Below are positions 5,076-13,654 of a DNA stretch of 64,000 bases, in pieces. Position 1 is the stretch's first letter, and the number at the start of each line of letters is the position of its first letter. Origin of the DNA: Coriobacteriia bacterium (GTDB taxonomy: Bacteria > Actinomycetota > Coriobacteriia > Coriobacteriales > QAMH01). Made by a program: the position numbers and the translations under genes. The stretch spans positions 1 through 64,000 of the forward strand of contig QAMH01000004.1 in NCBI GenBank assembly GCA_003149935.1. The letters run 5' to 3'. The notes under the pieces were generated by a model. The model saw nothing but the letters and a program-made list of their open reading frames with translations. It searched no databases and was not told the DNA's origin.

Positions 5076-7793
5076 ATGAGCAAGATGGAGACGACGCTCC
5101 AGAGCATTGCTTGCGGCGGTACGGGCGGTGAGATGACCGCGGTCGACACCATGGACGGCAAGATCGTGCGCATCAGGCCGTTTCGCATCGACACCAAGTA
5201 CACGCTCGACGAGCTGAAGGACTCGATGTGGGAGATTGACGTCGACGGCGAGGTGTTCAAGCCGACGATTAAGACCTGCCCCAATTGGATGGCGCTTGCC
5301 TACAAGAACCGCGTGTACTCCAAGAACCGCGTGCTCAAACCGCTCAAGCGCGTGGACTGGGAGCCGGGCGGCGACCCCGCAAAGATCAACGCGGCCAACC
5401 GCGGCAAGTCCAAGTTCGTCGAGATCTCCTGGGACGAGGCGCTCGACATCATGGAGAGCGAGCTCAGGCGCATCATCGACACGTACGGCCCCTACGCTGT
5501 TTTCTGCGTGGGCGAGGACGGGCACCGCGAGTCCAAGGACCTGCACGCCGGCGGCGGCATGCACGCAAACCTCATGGACAAGTTGGGTGGCTACACGCGC
5601 GAGACCCGCACGCCGGACTCCGTCGAGGGCTGGTACTGGGGTGCCAAGCACGTCTGGGGTTGCGGTTGCAACAAGGGCCTGGGTCTTGCCGCGCCTGTTG
5701 AGACCGGCTACAACCCCTGGAACGTCATCAAGGACGTTGCGGAGAATTCCCAGATGCTGCTTTTCGATGCTGGCGACTGGGAGCTCACTACCAACTATGC
5801 AAGCCTCTTCCTCTCGCAGCTCATGGATTACTTCGAGGTGCTTGGCAAGGAGATGGTGAGCGTCGACCCGTTCTGCAACTACACCAACGTCTGCCACAAC
5901 ATGAAGTGGATCCCGGTGCTTCCAAATACTGACGCAGCCTTCCACTTCGGCGTCTTCCATACGTTGATCACCGAGGGACTCTACGACAAGGACTACATCG
6001 AAACGCACGCCATCCACTTCGATAAGCTCGTCGATTACGTCATGGGCAAGGAGGACGGCGAGGTCAAGGATCCCAAGTGGGCAAGCGAGCGCTGTGGCGT
6101 TCCGACTTGGACAATCAAGGCCTTTGCGCGCAACGTCATGGAGAAGGCGACCGCACACGTCCACTACAGCTCTGGCCACATCAAGACGCCGTATAGCCAT
6201 GAGCCCGCCCGCACCTCTGCCTATCTCATGGCCATGCAGGGCCTGGGCAAGCCAGGTGTGCAGCAGCTGCACCTTGGTTCGCTGGTCGTCGCCAAGGAGA
6301 AGATTGGCCGTTCCACGTCAGCGCCGTTTACCATGGCAATCCAGTGCCGCATGTTCTATCCCAGCGCGCAGACCATTCCGCGCACCCTTGTGGCCGAGGC
6401 GCTGCAGAAGGGCAAGCTCGAGTGGTGGGGTTCTCCCTCCATCGTCTACGTCGAGACGAGCGAGCAGTTCCAAAAATTCGTGTACCCCACGACCGAGGAG
6501 AGTTTCGTCACCGCTCTTGGTACGCCCAACGCGGCTATGGCTAACTCGCGCGGCATCACGCTCGAGGAGCTTGAGGCCGAGTACGAGAAGAAGAAGCAGA
6601 ATATACCGCGCTTCTCCAAGGTTCACATGCTGTGGTCGGAGAAACCCTGCAACATGAACTGCTGGGACGGCGGCTTCAACTACCAGGACGCCATCCGCAC
6701 CGACGAGGTCGAGTTCTTCGTGACCAACCACCAGTGGCTCGAGAATGACTCGCTGTTCGCCGACCTGGTGCTCCCCGTCACCACCTGCCTCGAGGACAAC
6801 GACGACATGGGCTCTTCGCAGACGGTTTCCATGCGACACGCCGGTCTGACCCCACCTGCCATCGAGCCACGTGGCGAGAGCATGTCCGACTTCCACATTG
6901 CCGCCACTCTTGGCGAGCGCTTCGGCGTGCGCGAGGCGATCGACAAGGGCATGAGCGACGACATGTGGCTCGAGGTCGCCTTCCAGAGCTCGCGCCTGCC
7001 CGAGGAGATCGAGTGGGAGGACTACAAGGAGCGCGGCTACTACTATCCCCAGCTCGAGGAGAACTGGGAAGATATGGTTCCGGGCATGCGCAATTTCTAC
7101 GAAGATCCCGAGGCCTATCCGCTGGACACCCCGAGTGGCAAACTCGAGTTCTGGAGCCAGGCGCTTGCGGACAACTTCCCCGATGACAAGGAGCGCCAGC
7201 CGCTTGCCAAGTGGATCGTCGGCGGGCCAGCCGAGGAGGGCTGGACGCATGACGAGACCTTCTGGGGCGAGCGCTGCAAGAAGTACCCGCTGCTGGTCAC
7301 CGCAAACCCGGCAAAGTGGCGCGTGCATGTCCAGGGCGACGACATCAAGTGGTTCCGCGAGATCGAGACCTGCAAGGTCAAGGGCAAGGACGGCTACCTG
7401 TACGAGCCCGTCTGGATTGCCCCGGAAGACGCTGAGGCTCGCGGCATCAAGGATGGCGACATCTGCAAGGTGTACAACGACCGCGGCACGATTCTGTGCG
7501 GTGCGCGCATCTCCGAGCGCGTCGCCGAGCGAAGCGTGATCATCGCCAAGGGCAGCCGCGTAGACCCTATCGCCCCGCACCTGGACCGCGGCGGCGCGGC
7601 GAACTTGATTTGCCCGCAAAACCAGATCTCCAAGCACTGCAAGGGCTTTGCCGTCACCGGCTACCTCGCCGAGGTTCAGAAGGTCACGGACGAGGAGTAC
7701 GAGGGCTGGAAGCGCGACTACCCGGAGGCGTTCGAGCGCAAGTATGACCCGGCCACCGGCATCACCCGTGACTCGTGGATCATCGAGAAGTAA
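5076..7793 (+). CDS. Molybdopterin oxidoreductase large subunit, pyrogallol transhydroxylase (AthL)-like, 1
   Basis: 905 aa, DMSO-reductase superfamily. Like AthL of Pelobacter acidigallici (about 875 aa) it lacks the N-terminal 4Fe-4S Cys motif; it begins TGGEMTAVDTMDGKIVRIRP. PDSVEGWYWG (D181-S182) matches the AthL segment with the active-site Asp and Ser, and His150 lies near the AthL catalytic His. GESMSDFHIA and the C-terminal MGD-binding domain (after about 740) also match. No Tat signal, so cytosolic. RBS AGGAGAG. It pairs with the Fe-S subunit 12 bases downstream. Likely activity is reductive dehydroxylation or hydroxyl transfer on a polyphenol; the substrate cannot be read from sequence. 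The first 140 residues equal those of the second enzyme; divergence starts after base 5479. Confidence 0.85.
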   Translation: MSKMETTLQSIACGGTGGEMTAVDTMDGKIVRIRPFRIDTKYTLDELKDSMWEIDVDGEVFKPTIKTCPNWMALAYKNRVYSKNRVLKPLKRVDWEPGGDPAKINAANRGKSKFVEISWDEALDIMESELRRIIDTYGPYAVFCVGEDGHRESKDLHAGGGMHANLMDKLGGYTRETRTPDSVEGWYWGAKHVWGCGCNKGLGLAAPVETGYNPWNVIKDVAENSQMLLFDAGDWELTTNYASLFLSQLMDYFEVLGKEMVSVDPFCNYTNVCHNMKWIPVLPNTDAAFHFGVFHTLITEGLYDKDYIETHAIHFDKLVDYVMGKEDGEVKDPKWASERCGVPTWTIKAFARNVMEKATAHVHYSSGHIKTPYSHEPARTSAYLMAMQGLGKPGVQQLHLGSLVVAKEKIGRSTSAPFTMAIQCRMFYPSAQTIPRTLVAEALQKGKLEWWGSPSIVYVETSEQFQKFVYPTTEESFVTALGTPNAAMANSRGITLEELEAEYEKKKQNIPRFSKVHMLWSEKPCNMNCWDGGFNYQDAIRTDEVEFFVTNHQWLENDSLFADLVLPVTTCLEDNDDMGSSQTVSMRHAGLTPPAIEPRGESMSDFHIAATLGERFGVREAIDKGMSDDMWLEVAFQSSRLPEEIEWEDYKERGYYYPQLEENWEDMVPGMRNFYEDPEAYPLDTPSGKLEFWSQALADNFPDDKERQPLAKWIVGGPAEEGWTHDETFWGERCKKYPLLVTANPAKWRVHVQGDDIKWFREIETCKVKGKDGYLYEPVWIAPEDAEARGIKDGDICKVYNDRGTILCGARISERVAERSVIIAKGSRVDPIAPHLDRGGAANLICPQNQISKHCKGFAVTGYLAEVQKVTDEEYEGWKRDYPEAFERKYDPATGITRDSWIIEK

Positions 7794-7805
7794 AGAGAGG
7801 TCAAC

Positions 7806-8609
7806 ATGAAGGTATTTGTCATTGATCCCACCCGCTGCGTCGGCTGCCATGACTGCCAAATCGGCTGCAAGGACGAGCATTGCGGCAACTGCTGGATGCC
7901 GTACGCGGAGTCCCAGCCCGAGATCGGCCAGTTCTGGATGAAGGTCGATCAGAAGGAACGCGGGCACAAGCCGCATGTGCGCGTAAGCTACACCCCGCGC
8001 CTGTGCAACCACTGCGGCAACGCTCCGTGCATCAAGGCTGCGCAAAACGACGCGGTCTACCGCCGCGACGACGGCCTGGTCATCATCGACCCGGTCAAGG
8101 CCAAGGGCCAGAAGCAGATCGTGGACGCGTGCCCGTACGATGTGATCTACTGGAACGAGGAGCTCGAGATTCCTCAGAAGTGCACGGGCTGCGCGCACCT
8201 CATCGACGACCCCGAGCAGCCCATCCGCACCCCGCGCTGCGTGGACAACTGCCACCTGGACGTCATCCGCTTCGGTGAGGCCGAGGACTTCGACCTTGAG
8301 GACATGGAGGTCCTGCACCCCGAGTACAAGACCGACCCGCACGTGTACTACACGAAGCTCCCCAAGCGCTTCATTGCCGGCACGCTCTACGACCCGGACA
8401 CCGAGGAGGTCGTCGTGGGCGCCAAGGTCACGGCTTCGTGGGCCGAGGGCGAGTTCACGACCATGACCGATGATTGGGGCGACTTCTGGCTGGAGGACCT
8501 GCCCGCCGCCGAGTGGCGTGTCGACTTCGAGAAGGACGGCAAGAGGGCCTTCCGTGAGGTTGATACCATCAAGGAGGACAAGGGCCTCGGAGACGTCGCG
8601 TTTGTGTAG
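7806..8609 (+). CDS. Three-cluster ferredoxin small subunit (BthL-like), 1
   Basis: 267 aa. Twelve plausible ligands for three [4Fe-4S] clusters: C11, C14, C17, C21; C67, C70, C75, C109; C126, C129, C145, C149. Extra Cys are at 26 and 29. After about residue 185 a beta-rich domain follows (FIAGTLYDPDTEEVVVGAKV...DDWGDFWLEDLP), matching the transthyretin/Ig-like C-terminal domain of BthL (275 aa). It passes electrons to or from the molybdopterin subunit; no membrane anchor is encoded nearby, so the complex is soluble. RBS GAGAGG. The last 30 bases recur at 1-30. Confidence 0.88.
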   Translation: MKVFVIDPTRCVGCHDCQIGCKDEHCGNCWMPYAESQPEIGQFWMKVDQKERGHKPHVRVSYTPRLCNHCGNAPCIKAAQNDAVYRRDDGLVIIDPVKAKGQKQIVDACPYDVIYWNEELEIPQKCTGCAHLIDDPEQPIRTPRCVDNCHLDVIRFGEAEDFDLEDMEVLHPEYKTDPHVYYTKLPKRFIAGTLYDPDTEEVVVGAKVTASWAEGEFTTMTDDWGDFWLEDLPAAEWRVDFEKDGKRAFREVDTIKEDKGLGDVAFV

Positions 8610-8626
8610 ATGCACGAGAACCTGGG

Positions 8627-8651
8627 GGCCGCCGCTGGAAATGCGGCGGCC
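8627..8651 (+). terminator. Hairpin between small-subunit and VOC genes (repeat copy 2)
   Basis: Same 9-bp GC stem and CTTTGCTCTT tail as at 48-72. Here the whole upstream gene pair is visible, so this is the attenuation point between the molybdoenzyme pair and the VOC/93-aa/SlyD trio. Confidence 0.6.
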
Positions 8652-8677
8652 TTTGCTCTTGTGAGGGGGACAGGCAT

Positions 8678-9220
8678 ATGGACAACAAGCTATTTGGTAC
8701 CTACGGAATCAAGCAGCTGGGCTATTACGTCGAGAGCATCGAGGAGACGGCCGAGCTATTCCATGGCCTACTGGGGGCAGGACCGTTCATAGACCTGGGC
8801 GTAAACGTGCCCGATACCTGCAAGGTACGCGGCATGGAGGAGCCCGTCGAGATGCGCACTGCCATTGGCTATCTAGGTGACATGGAGATCGAGCTCATCG
8901 AGGTTCTGAGCAATTGCCCGAGCCCGTATCAGGAGATGGGGCGCTATGGGCTTAACCATTACAGCATATGGGTCGACGATGTCGAGCAGGCCAAGGCCGA
9001 CTTCAAGGAGCGCGGCTTCGAGATTGCCATGGAGCTCACGAGTGGTGCGGGATTGCACGTCGTGTATTTTGACATGCGCGAGACGCTGGGGCAGTACATC
9101 GAGGTGAACAATCCCAATGACCGTCTCGCGCAGATGGGCAAGGGCATTCATCAGAAGCTGGATGACCCGGCGCTCATTGGCGTCCAAGATGTCATGAAGA
9201 TGGTGGCAGGCAGGGATTAG
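8678..9220 (+). CDS. VOC (glyoxalase-fold) protein, type A, copy 2
   Basis: Identical in sequence to the gene at 99-641. It directly follows a complete molybdoenzyme pair, showing the native order: large subunit, Fe-S subunit, VOC, 93-aa protein, SlyD. Same Gln in place of the first metal-binding His. Confidence 0.75.
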   Translation: MDNKLFGTYGIKQLGYYVESIEETAELFHGLLGAGPFIDLGVNVPDTCKVRGMEEPVEMRTAIGYLGDMEIELIEVLSNCPSPYQEMGRYGLNHYSIWVDDVEQAKADFKERGFEIAMELTSGAGLHVVYFDMRETLGQYIEVNNPNDRLAQMGKGIHQKLDDPALIGVQDVMKMVAGRD

Positions 9221-9222
9221 CA

Positions 9223-9504
9223 ATGCAAATTACGTTACGAGAAATACCCATCGTTGGGATTGACAAGGCAGCGCGCGCGTTTATCGACGCGCATGAGAAT
9301 CGCTACTTTGAAGTCTCCAATGATTTGTTCGTTATGGAAGGCCCCGTCGAGGAAGGCACGATTGCCTACCATGGAAGCGGGTCGCATGGCGGGCATATCG
9401 TGCTCAAGCCGTTCTACAAGCGCAAGAACGGCCGTTGGACATACCTGTACGGACCAGATAACAGCTGCCGAAAGAGCCAGAGCTCATTGGCAATTAAGGC
9501 ATAG
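9223..9504 (+). CDS. Small conserved protein of unknown function (93 aa), copy 2
   Basis: Identical to 644-925. The two-base gap to the VOC gene is kept. Family defined here by three loci in the window (two identical, one divergent at 17761). Function unknown. Confidence 0.7.
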   Translation: MQITLREIPIVGIDKAARAFIDAHENRYFEVSNDLFVMEGPVEEGTIAYHGSGSHGGHIVLKPFYKRKNGRWTYLYGPDNSCRKSQSSLAIKA

Positions 9505-9519
9505 GAAAGGGTGATGCTT

Positions 9520-10032
9520 ATGCCACGACAAGGAGACCGCGTCATTGTCGAGTATCGCGGCAAGCTCGATGATGGTACCGTTTTCGCGAGTACCAGGGAC
9601 CAGGGAGAGCCGCTCGAATTCACCATCGGGGCGGGCATCATGCTTCCGGACTTCGAGATGGCCATCATGAACCTCAACCCCGGCGAGTCGGTGAGCATTC
9701 ACGTTCCCGCGGCGCAAGGCTATGGGATGCGCGACGAGAGCCTTGTGATATCGATGCCCGTGACCTCGCTTCCCAACGGCGAGCCGCTGCCCGTCGGGGC
9801 TATGCTCGGCATTCAGGGACCCGATGGCGAGGTTATGCGCGTGCGCGTTGTCGAGGTGAACGACGACGAGGTCGTCCTCGATTGCAATCACGAGCTTGCG
9901 GGCGAGGCGCTCAACTTCGACATCACGCTCGTGGATGTGGAGGATGACGATGTCATGGAGCGCGAGAAGCACGCTGCCGGCTGCGCATGCGGTTGCGATA
10001 GGCTGCAGGAGTCGTTGAAAGCCGTCAAATAG
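9520..10032 (+). CDS. SlyD-like FKBP-type peptidyl-prolyl isomerase, copy 2
   Basis: Identical to 941-1453, with the same Cys/His tail and the same choice of ATG. It closes the plus-strand trio; the palindromic element and a convergent ADH follow. Confidence 0.85.
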   Translation: MPRQGDRVIVEYRGKLDDGTVFASTRDQGEPLEFTIGAGIMLPDFEMAIMNLNPGESVSIHVPAAQGYGMRDESLVISMPVTSLPNGEPLPVGAMLGIQGPDGEVMRVRVVEVNDDEVVLDCNHELAGEALNFDITLVDVEDDDVMEREKHAAGCACGCDRLQESLKAVK

Positions 10033-10046
10033 CACGCCGAGTCGCA

Positions 10047-10125
10047 TCAGGAAACGGGGATAGCGTGTCAGGAAACGGGGATAGCGACATGCAAATTGCA
10101 TGTCGCTATCCCCGTTTCCTGACAC
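10047..10125. repeat. Long palindromic element, repeat copy 2
   Basis: Exact copy of 1468-1546; palindrome proper at 10065-10125. Confidence 0.8.
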
Positions 10126-10133
10126 GACCCATA

Positions 10134-10227
10134 GTGCAAGTTGTGCCCCGCGCCTCATCTTGCACCACGCGCGCACGCGGATTCGAAGCCCAATCGTGCA
10201 AGTTGTGCTCTACGCCTCATCTTGCAC
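10134..10227. repeat. Tandem GTGCAAG...CTTGCAC hairpins, repeat copy 2
   Basis: Exact copy of 1555-1648, with two 62-bp-spaced hairpin units. Confidence 0.65.
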
Positions 10228-10285
10228 CACGCGGGCTGACACCGAGCCCACTCTTACGGTTAGTTCTGCATCAGATAAACAAAGA

Positions 10286-10319
10286 AGGTGCCCGGGAACC
10301 GCATGGCCCCCGGGCACCT
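10286..10319 (-). terminator. Intrinsic terminator of ADH, repeat copy 2
   Basis: Same 11-bp stem as 1707-1740, T-rich on the minus strand. Confidence 0.75.
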
Positions 10320-10343
10320 CTTGTTGCGACAGGAAAGCTCGTC

Positions 10344-11372
10344 CTAGTCACTGATGTTGAAGACCACCTTGCAGTTGTCGTCACGTCCGCATGCCGCCTC
10401 GAAGGCGCGAATGGGCTCGTCGAGGGGATACTCTGCTGTCACGAGCCTCGACAGGTCATATTCGCCGTCGGCGAGCAAGTCGATGCACTCGCGAATGTCT
10501 TCGGGAGTATAGCCGCGCGCACCCTTGACCGTGAACTCCTTGCTCATGAACTCGTTGGGAAGGATGGTAAGCGACGTGGGGTCGAGCCCAAGCGTGGTGA
10601 AGGTCGACTTACCACGTCCCTTCTCGAGGTATTCGCCAAGAATCGACCCGAGGCCAGCGTAGTCGATGACGGCGTCGACATCGGCGCGCTCGTACGTGAA
10701 CGGGCTTGCCGTGCCAAATCTCTCGGCTGCGATTTCGTATGAGTCCTTGTCCTGGTTGCAGTAGGCCTCCACGCCGAATCCACGCGCGAACTCGACACGC
10801 GAGGGCATGTACTCGACGGCGATGATGTCCTTGATGCCCTGGTGCCTCATGGCGGCCCATCCCATGAGGCCAATGGGGCCGGCACCAATCATCATCACCT
10901 TGTCGCCCGGTTTCACGCCGGCGCGGTTCTTGGTGTGCACGCCCACGCCCATTGGTTCGAGCAGCACGGCTGTCTTGAAGGGTACGTTGTCGGGCAAGAT
11001 GAAAACCGTCTCGCCAAGGCGCGCGTCGACGGTGGATGCATACTCGGCAAAGCCACCGGCCATGCACGACTTGCGCGGATCTCCCTTGCAAAAGTCAGGG
11101 TTGACCCATACGCGATCGCCGATTTTGATGCCTTCGACCTCGTCGCCGACTTCGACGACGATTCCCACGAACTCATGACCAAACTGGACGTCTTTGCCCC
11201 ATAGGCCGCCAGCAAGCGGGCCACGATTGTATGCGTGGATGTCCGACCCGCAGATGCTTGCCCGTGCCACCTCGATGGTGATCCCTTTGGGTCCGCATTC
11301 GGGAATGGGCAGCGTGACGCATTCCACTTTGCCGATGTCTCGGTACATCAACGCCTTCATGTTCCCTTCCAT
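10344..11372 (-). CDS. Zinc-dependent alcohol dehydrogenase (MDR family), copy 2
   Basis: Identical to 1765-2793. Zn-site Cys and His, GAGPIGLMG nucleotide motif and the reduced structural-zinc lobe are unchanged. It lies on the opposite strand between two sets of molybdoenzyme genes. Confidence 0.85.
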   Translation of the reverse strand: MEGNMKALMYRDIGKVECVTLPIPECGPKGITIEVARASICGSDIHAYNRGPLAGGLWGKDVQFGHEFVGIVVEVGDEVEGIKIGDRVWVNPDFCKGDPRKSCMAGGFAEYASTVDARLGETVFILPDNVPFKTAVLLEPMGVGVHTKNRAGVKPGDKVMMIGAGPIGLMGWAAMRHQGIKDIIAVEYMPSRVEFARGFGVEAYCNQDKDSYEIAAERFGTASPFTYERADVDAVIDYAGLGSILGEYLEKGRGKSTFTTLGLDPTSLTILPNEFMSKEFTVKGARGYTPEDIRECIDLLADGEYDLSRLVTAEYPLDEPIRAFEAACGRDDNCKVVFNISD

Positions 11373-11935
11373 GTTCTCTCCAATCCACTCGGGTTTCCCT
11401 GTATGTCTAGGGTATAGAGCAGGGCTGTCGCGCGGTAGCGGACAAAGAGGGGGAGGTGGGAGGGTGTCTAGCATGAAACCGGCGTTTGATAAGCAGCGCT
11501 CAACATCTTGCCTGATATGTAACGTGCTGCATAGACTATGCATGTCGATTGCTGCGAGGAGAAAACGATTTGCCTCGACTGGCAATTGATTGAGTGTGCT
11601 GTCACGAGCATCATATGAGCCAGGATTCGTGGTGACAGATGCCTGTCCATCGCATTAGCTCCTTTTCCTCAACTGGGCGTCTTGACGTGTCTGGAATCAT
11701 GTCGGGTGAGCCTTCCCCTCATGGAGTGAATCCGCCCCCCTTATGCGGATGCGCTGCCGGAATCGCCGGCAGCGCATCTGGATTTTGCGGCTCACTCCGA
11801 CGATTCGCCGGATTTGTGGGCCGGATTTCATCTGGCCCACACAAGTTGCAGTGGGCTGCGTGGGCCGCATGGAATGCGGCCCCTGCGCAAAGGATGATTC
11901 GCGGGCGAAGACAAGTTCATGATAAGTATTGATGC
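11373..11935. other. Gene-free region with hairpins, repeat copy 2
   Basis: Exact copy of 2794-3356, with hairpins at 11748-11778, 11815-11841 and 11862-11882. I see no gene in it. Confidence 0.6.
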
Positions 11936-11964
11936 TTGACGTTAATAACGAATGACGTTAATAT
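11936..11964 (+). promoter_or_regulatory. higBA promoter, repeat copy 2
   Basis: TTGACG, 17-bp spacer, TAATAT, with the ATG 7 bases on. Same overlapping TGACGTTAAT repeats as copy 1. Confidence 0.65.
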
Positions 11965-11970
11965 TCTTCC

Positions 11971-12249
11971 ATGATAAAGTCGTTCAAAGATTCGGATACG
12001 CGCAAGCTTGCTGACGGACAGCATGTAGCCCGCTTCGCGAATATCGAGAGAGTGGCGCTCAGGAAAATTCGCCAGCTCCAGATTGCCGGATCGCTCAACG
12101 ACTTGCGTGTGCCGCCCGGCAATCATCTTGAGGCCTTGAAGGGGAGTCGGGAGGGCCAGCATAGCATTCGCATAAACGATCAGTACCGCATCTGCTTTGT
12201 CTGGACGCAAGCCGGGTGCGCTGACGTCGAGATAGTCGACTATCACTAG
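11971..12249 (+). CDS. higB: HigB-type toxin, copy 2
   Basis: Identical to 3392-3670. Two identical toxin-antitoxin pairs 8.6 kb apart can cross-neutralise, so losing one copy of the repeat would not free the toxin; losing both would. Confidence 0.9.
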   Translation: MIKSFKDSDTRKLADGQHVARFANIERVALRKIRQLQIAGSLNDLRVPPGNHLEALKGSREGQHSIRINDQYRICFVWTQAGCADVEIVDYH

Positions 12250-12260
12250 GAGGTCAAGCC

Positions 12261-12575
12261 ATGGGAACCGTCGAATATGCAATCGTGCCCGTCTCGCCAG
12301 GCGAGCTCCTCGAGGAGGAGTTCCTCAAGCCCATGGGCATCTCCAAGTATCGCCTGGCAAAGGATATTCACGTGCCTGCCGGCCGCATTGGTCAGATCGT
12401 CGCTGGCAAGCGTGCGGTCACGGCGGACACGGATCTGCGGCTCTGCAGGTACTTCGGCCTGACGGATGGCTATTGGCTACGTGCCCAGGCAGCATACGAT
12501 ACCGAGCTTGCCAGACGGCGCATCGAAGGCGAGCTTGCCACGATAACGCCCCTTTGCGAGCTCGAAATGGCCTAG
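12261..12575 (+). CDS. higA: HigA-type antitoxin, copy 2
   Basis: Identical to 3682-3996, with the AGGAGG overlapping the higB stop retained. Confidence 0.9.
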   Translation: MGTVEYAIVPVSPGELLEEEFLKPMGISKYRLAKDIHVPAGRIGQIVAGKRAVTADTDLRLCRYFGLTDGYWLRAQAAYDTELARRRIEGELATITPLCELEMA

Positions 12576-12619
12576 TGCACCAGGTCCCTGCGCAAGGATT
12601 GGCCCGCGATCACGATTGT

Positions 12620-12667
12620 GCAGGGGACGCCTGCAAGGCACCCCGCGGGCTGCGTGAAACGCGGCCC
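12620..12667. repeat. Dispersed hairpin repeat, repeat copy 2
   Basis: Exact copy of 4041-4088. Confidence 0.6.
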
Positions 12668-12737
12668 CTGCGCAAAGAAAGAGTTGCTCGCACGTGGCAG
12701 AGATTGCCGTTTGTGACCTCGCCACGACAAGGATATA

Positions 12738-12790
12738 CGGTCAGTGACCGGCTGTCTTTGTCATTTGGCAAAGATGGTTGGTCAGTGACC
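12738..12790 (+). promoter_or_regulatory. Paired palindromic operators upstream of tetR, copy 2
   Basis: CGGTCAGTGACCG (12738-12750) and GGTCAGTGACC (12780-12790), as at 4159-4211. Confidence 0.55.
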
Positions 12791-12877
12791 GGCAAAGCGT
12801 GTCGTCATCATTCGACGCCGCTGTGCGTTCGAGATGCTACAATCCACCGCAAGGGGAATTATTGCGGGGGAGGCATA

Positions 12878-13438
12878 ATGACGGCGACGCAGGAGCGTGT
12901 CATCGAGGCGTTTACCGGCATGGTCAAGGAGATGCGCTACGACAAGATCACGGTGAACGAGCTGTGCAAGCGCGCGGGCGTCTCGCGCAACGCCTTCTAC
13001 GCCAATTTCGAGGACAAGGAAGACGTCATCACCTATATCTTCCGGGAGGATGTCATCCAGCCCATCCGCGACCTCAATCGCCTGCTAACCAACAACGACC
13101 TCGACCCCATGATGGAACTCATCAACGAGCGCATGTACGAACGCCTGGCAGACAACGGGGAGTTCTATCGTAACCTCGTCGGGCCCATGCGCGGTCATGA
13201 TGACACCTTCCTGCGCGTGGTCACGCATGTCATCTACGACCTGAACATGCATCTTATCCCGAGCGTTTCGACTTTGACGGATCCCCTCAAAGCCGACTAC
13301 GTCTCGTACTTCTTTGCATCCTCGCAGGCCATGCTCATGCAAAAGTGGGTAAGTGACGGCTTTCCCATGACACCGCACGAGCTTTCCACGCTCTACAGCT
13401 CCATTACTGCGAGCTTTTGGCGCAGCATCAAGCAGTAG
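12878..13438 (+). CDS. TetR/AcrR-family transcriptional regulator, copy 2
   Basis: Identical to 4299-4859. It lies upstream of the second, diverged molybdoenzyme gene. Both enzymes are therefore preceded by the same regulator and the same leader, and should answer to the same inducer. Confidence 0.85.
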   Translation: MTATQERVIEAFTGMVKEMRYDKITVNELCKRAGVSRNAFYANFEDKEDVITYIFREDVIQPIRDLNRLLTNNDLDPMMELINERMYERLADNGEFYRNLVGPMRGHDDTFLRVVTHVIYDLNMHLIPSVSTLTDPLKADYVSYFFASSQAMLMQKWVSDGFPMTPHELSTLYSSITASFWRSIKQ

Positions 13439-13448
13439 GCTCATTTTC

Positions 13449-13539
13449 GTACATCATTCTCGCAAGAGGATGTACAAACGAATTGATTTGTAATCCCGCA
13501 CATCACGAAGCACCCAGATTGCTTTCGCACGTCAATGAC
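13449..13539 (+). promoter_or_regulatory. Inverted repeats in the leader of the second molybdoenzyme gene
   Basis: Exact copy of 4870-4960, including GTCAATGAC at 13531-13539. Confidence 0.4.
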
Positions 13540-13654
13540 TCGTTGACTTTGTAAATTGTGCGCTCCCTCCATGCAGAAGAAGATAGATGCACAAGGTGGC
13601 AAAGGTGTGTCTTTCGCATGCCCAATGCCATGAAGATGAGAGGAAGGAGAGCAC

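Larger units (their letters stand above)
1..5479 (+). repeat. Direct repeat, copy 1 (at least 5479 bp, period 8579 bp)
   Basis: Every line I compared between 1 and 5479 is identical to 8580-14058. The first mismatch is C at 5480 against T at 14059. The unit holds the end of a small-subunit gene, VOC, the 93-aa gene, SlyD, ADH, higBA, tetR and the first 404 bp of the molybdoenzyme gene. The left limit is outside the window. Zero divergence, even at synonymous and intergenic sites, means a very recent duplication, gene conversion or an assembly error. Confidence 0.95.

Noticed and set aside
5076..7793. Formate dehydrogenase or nitrate reductase as the identity of the first two molybdoenzymes
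   Set aside because: They lack the N-terminal 4Fe-4S motif and Cys/Sec ligand and instead carry the PDS-EGW segment and a BthL-type partner.
6318..8615. 765-codon open frame antisense to the first molybdoenzyme pair
   Set aside because: It mirrors the codon structure of the real genes in GC-rich DNA, is Leu/Val/Ala/His/Asp-rich without domain logic, and has no ribosome-binding site.
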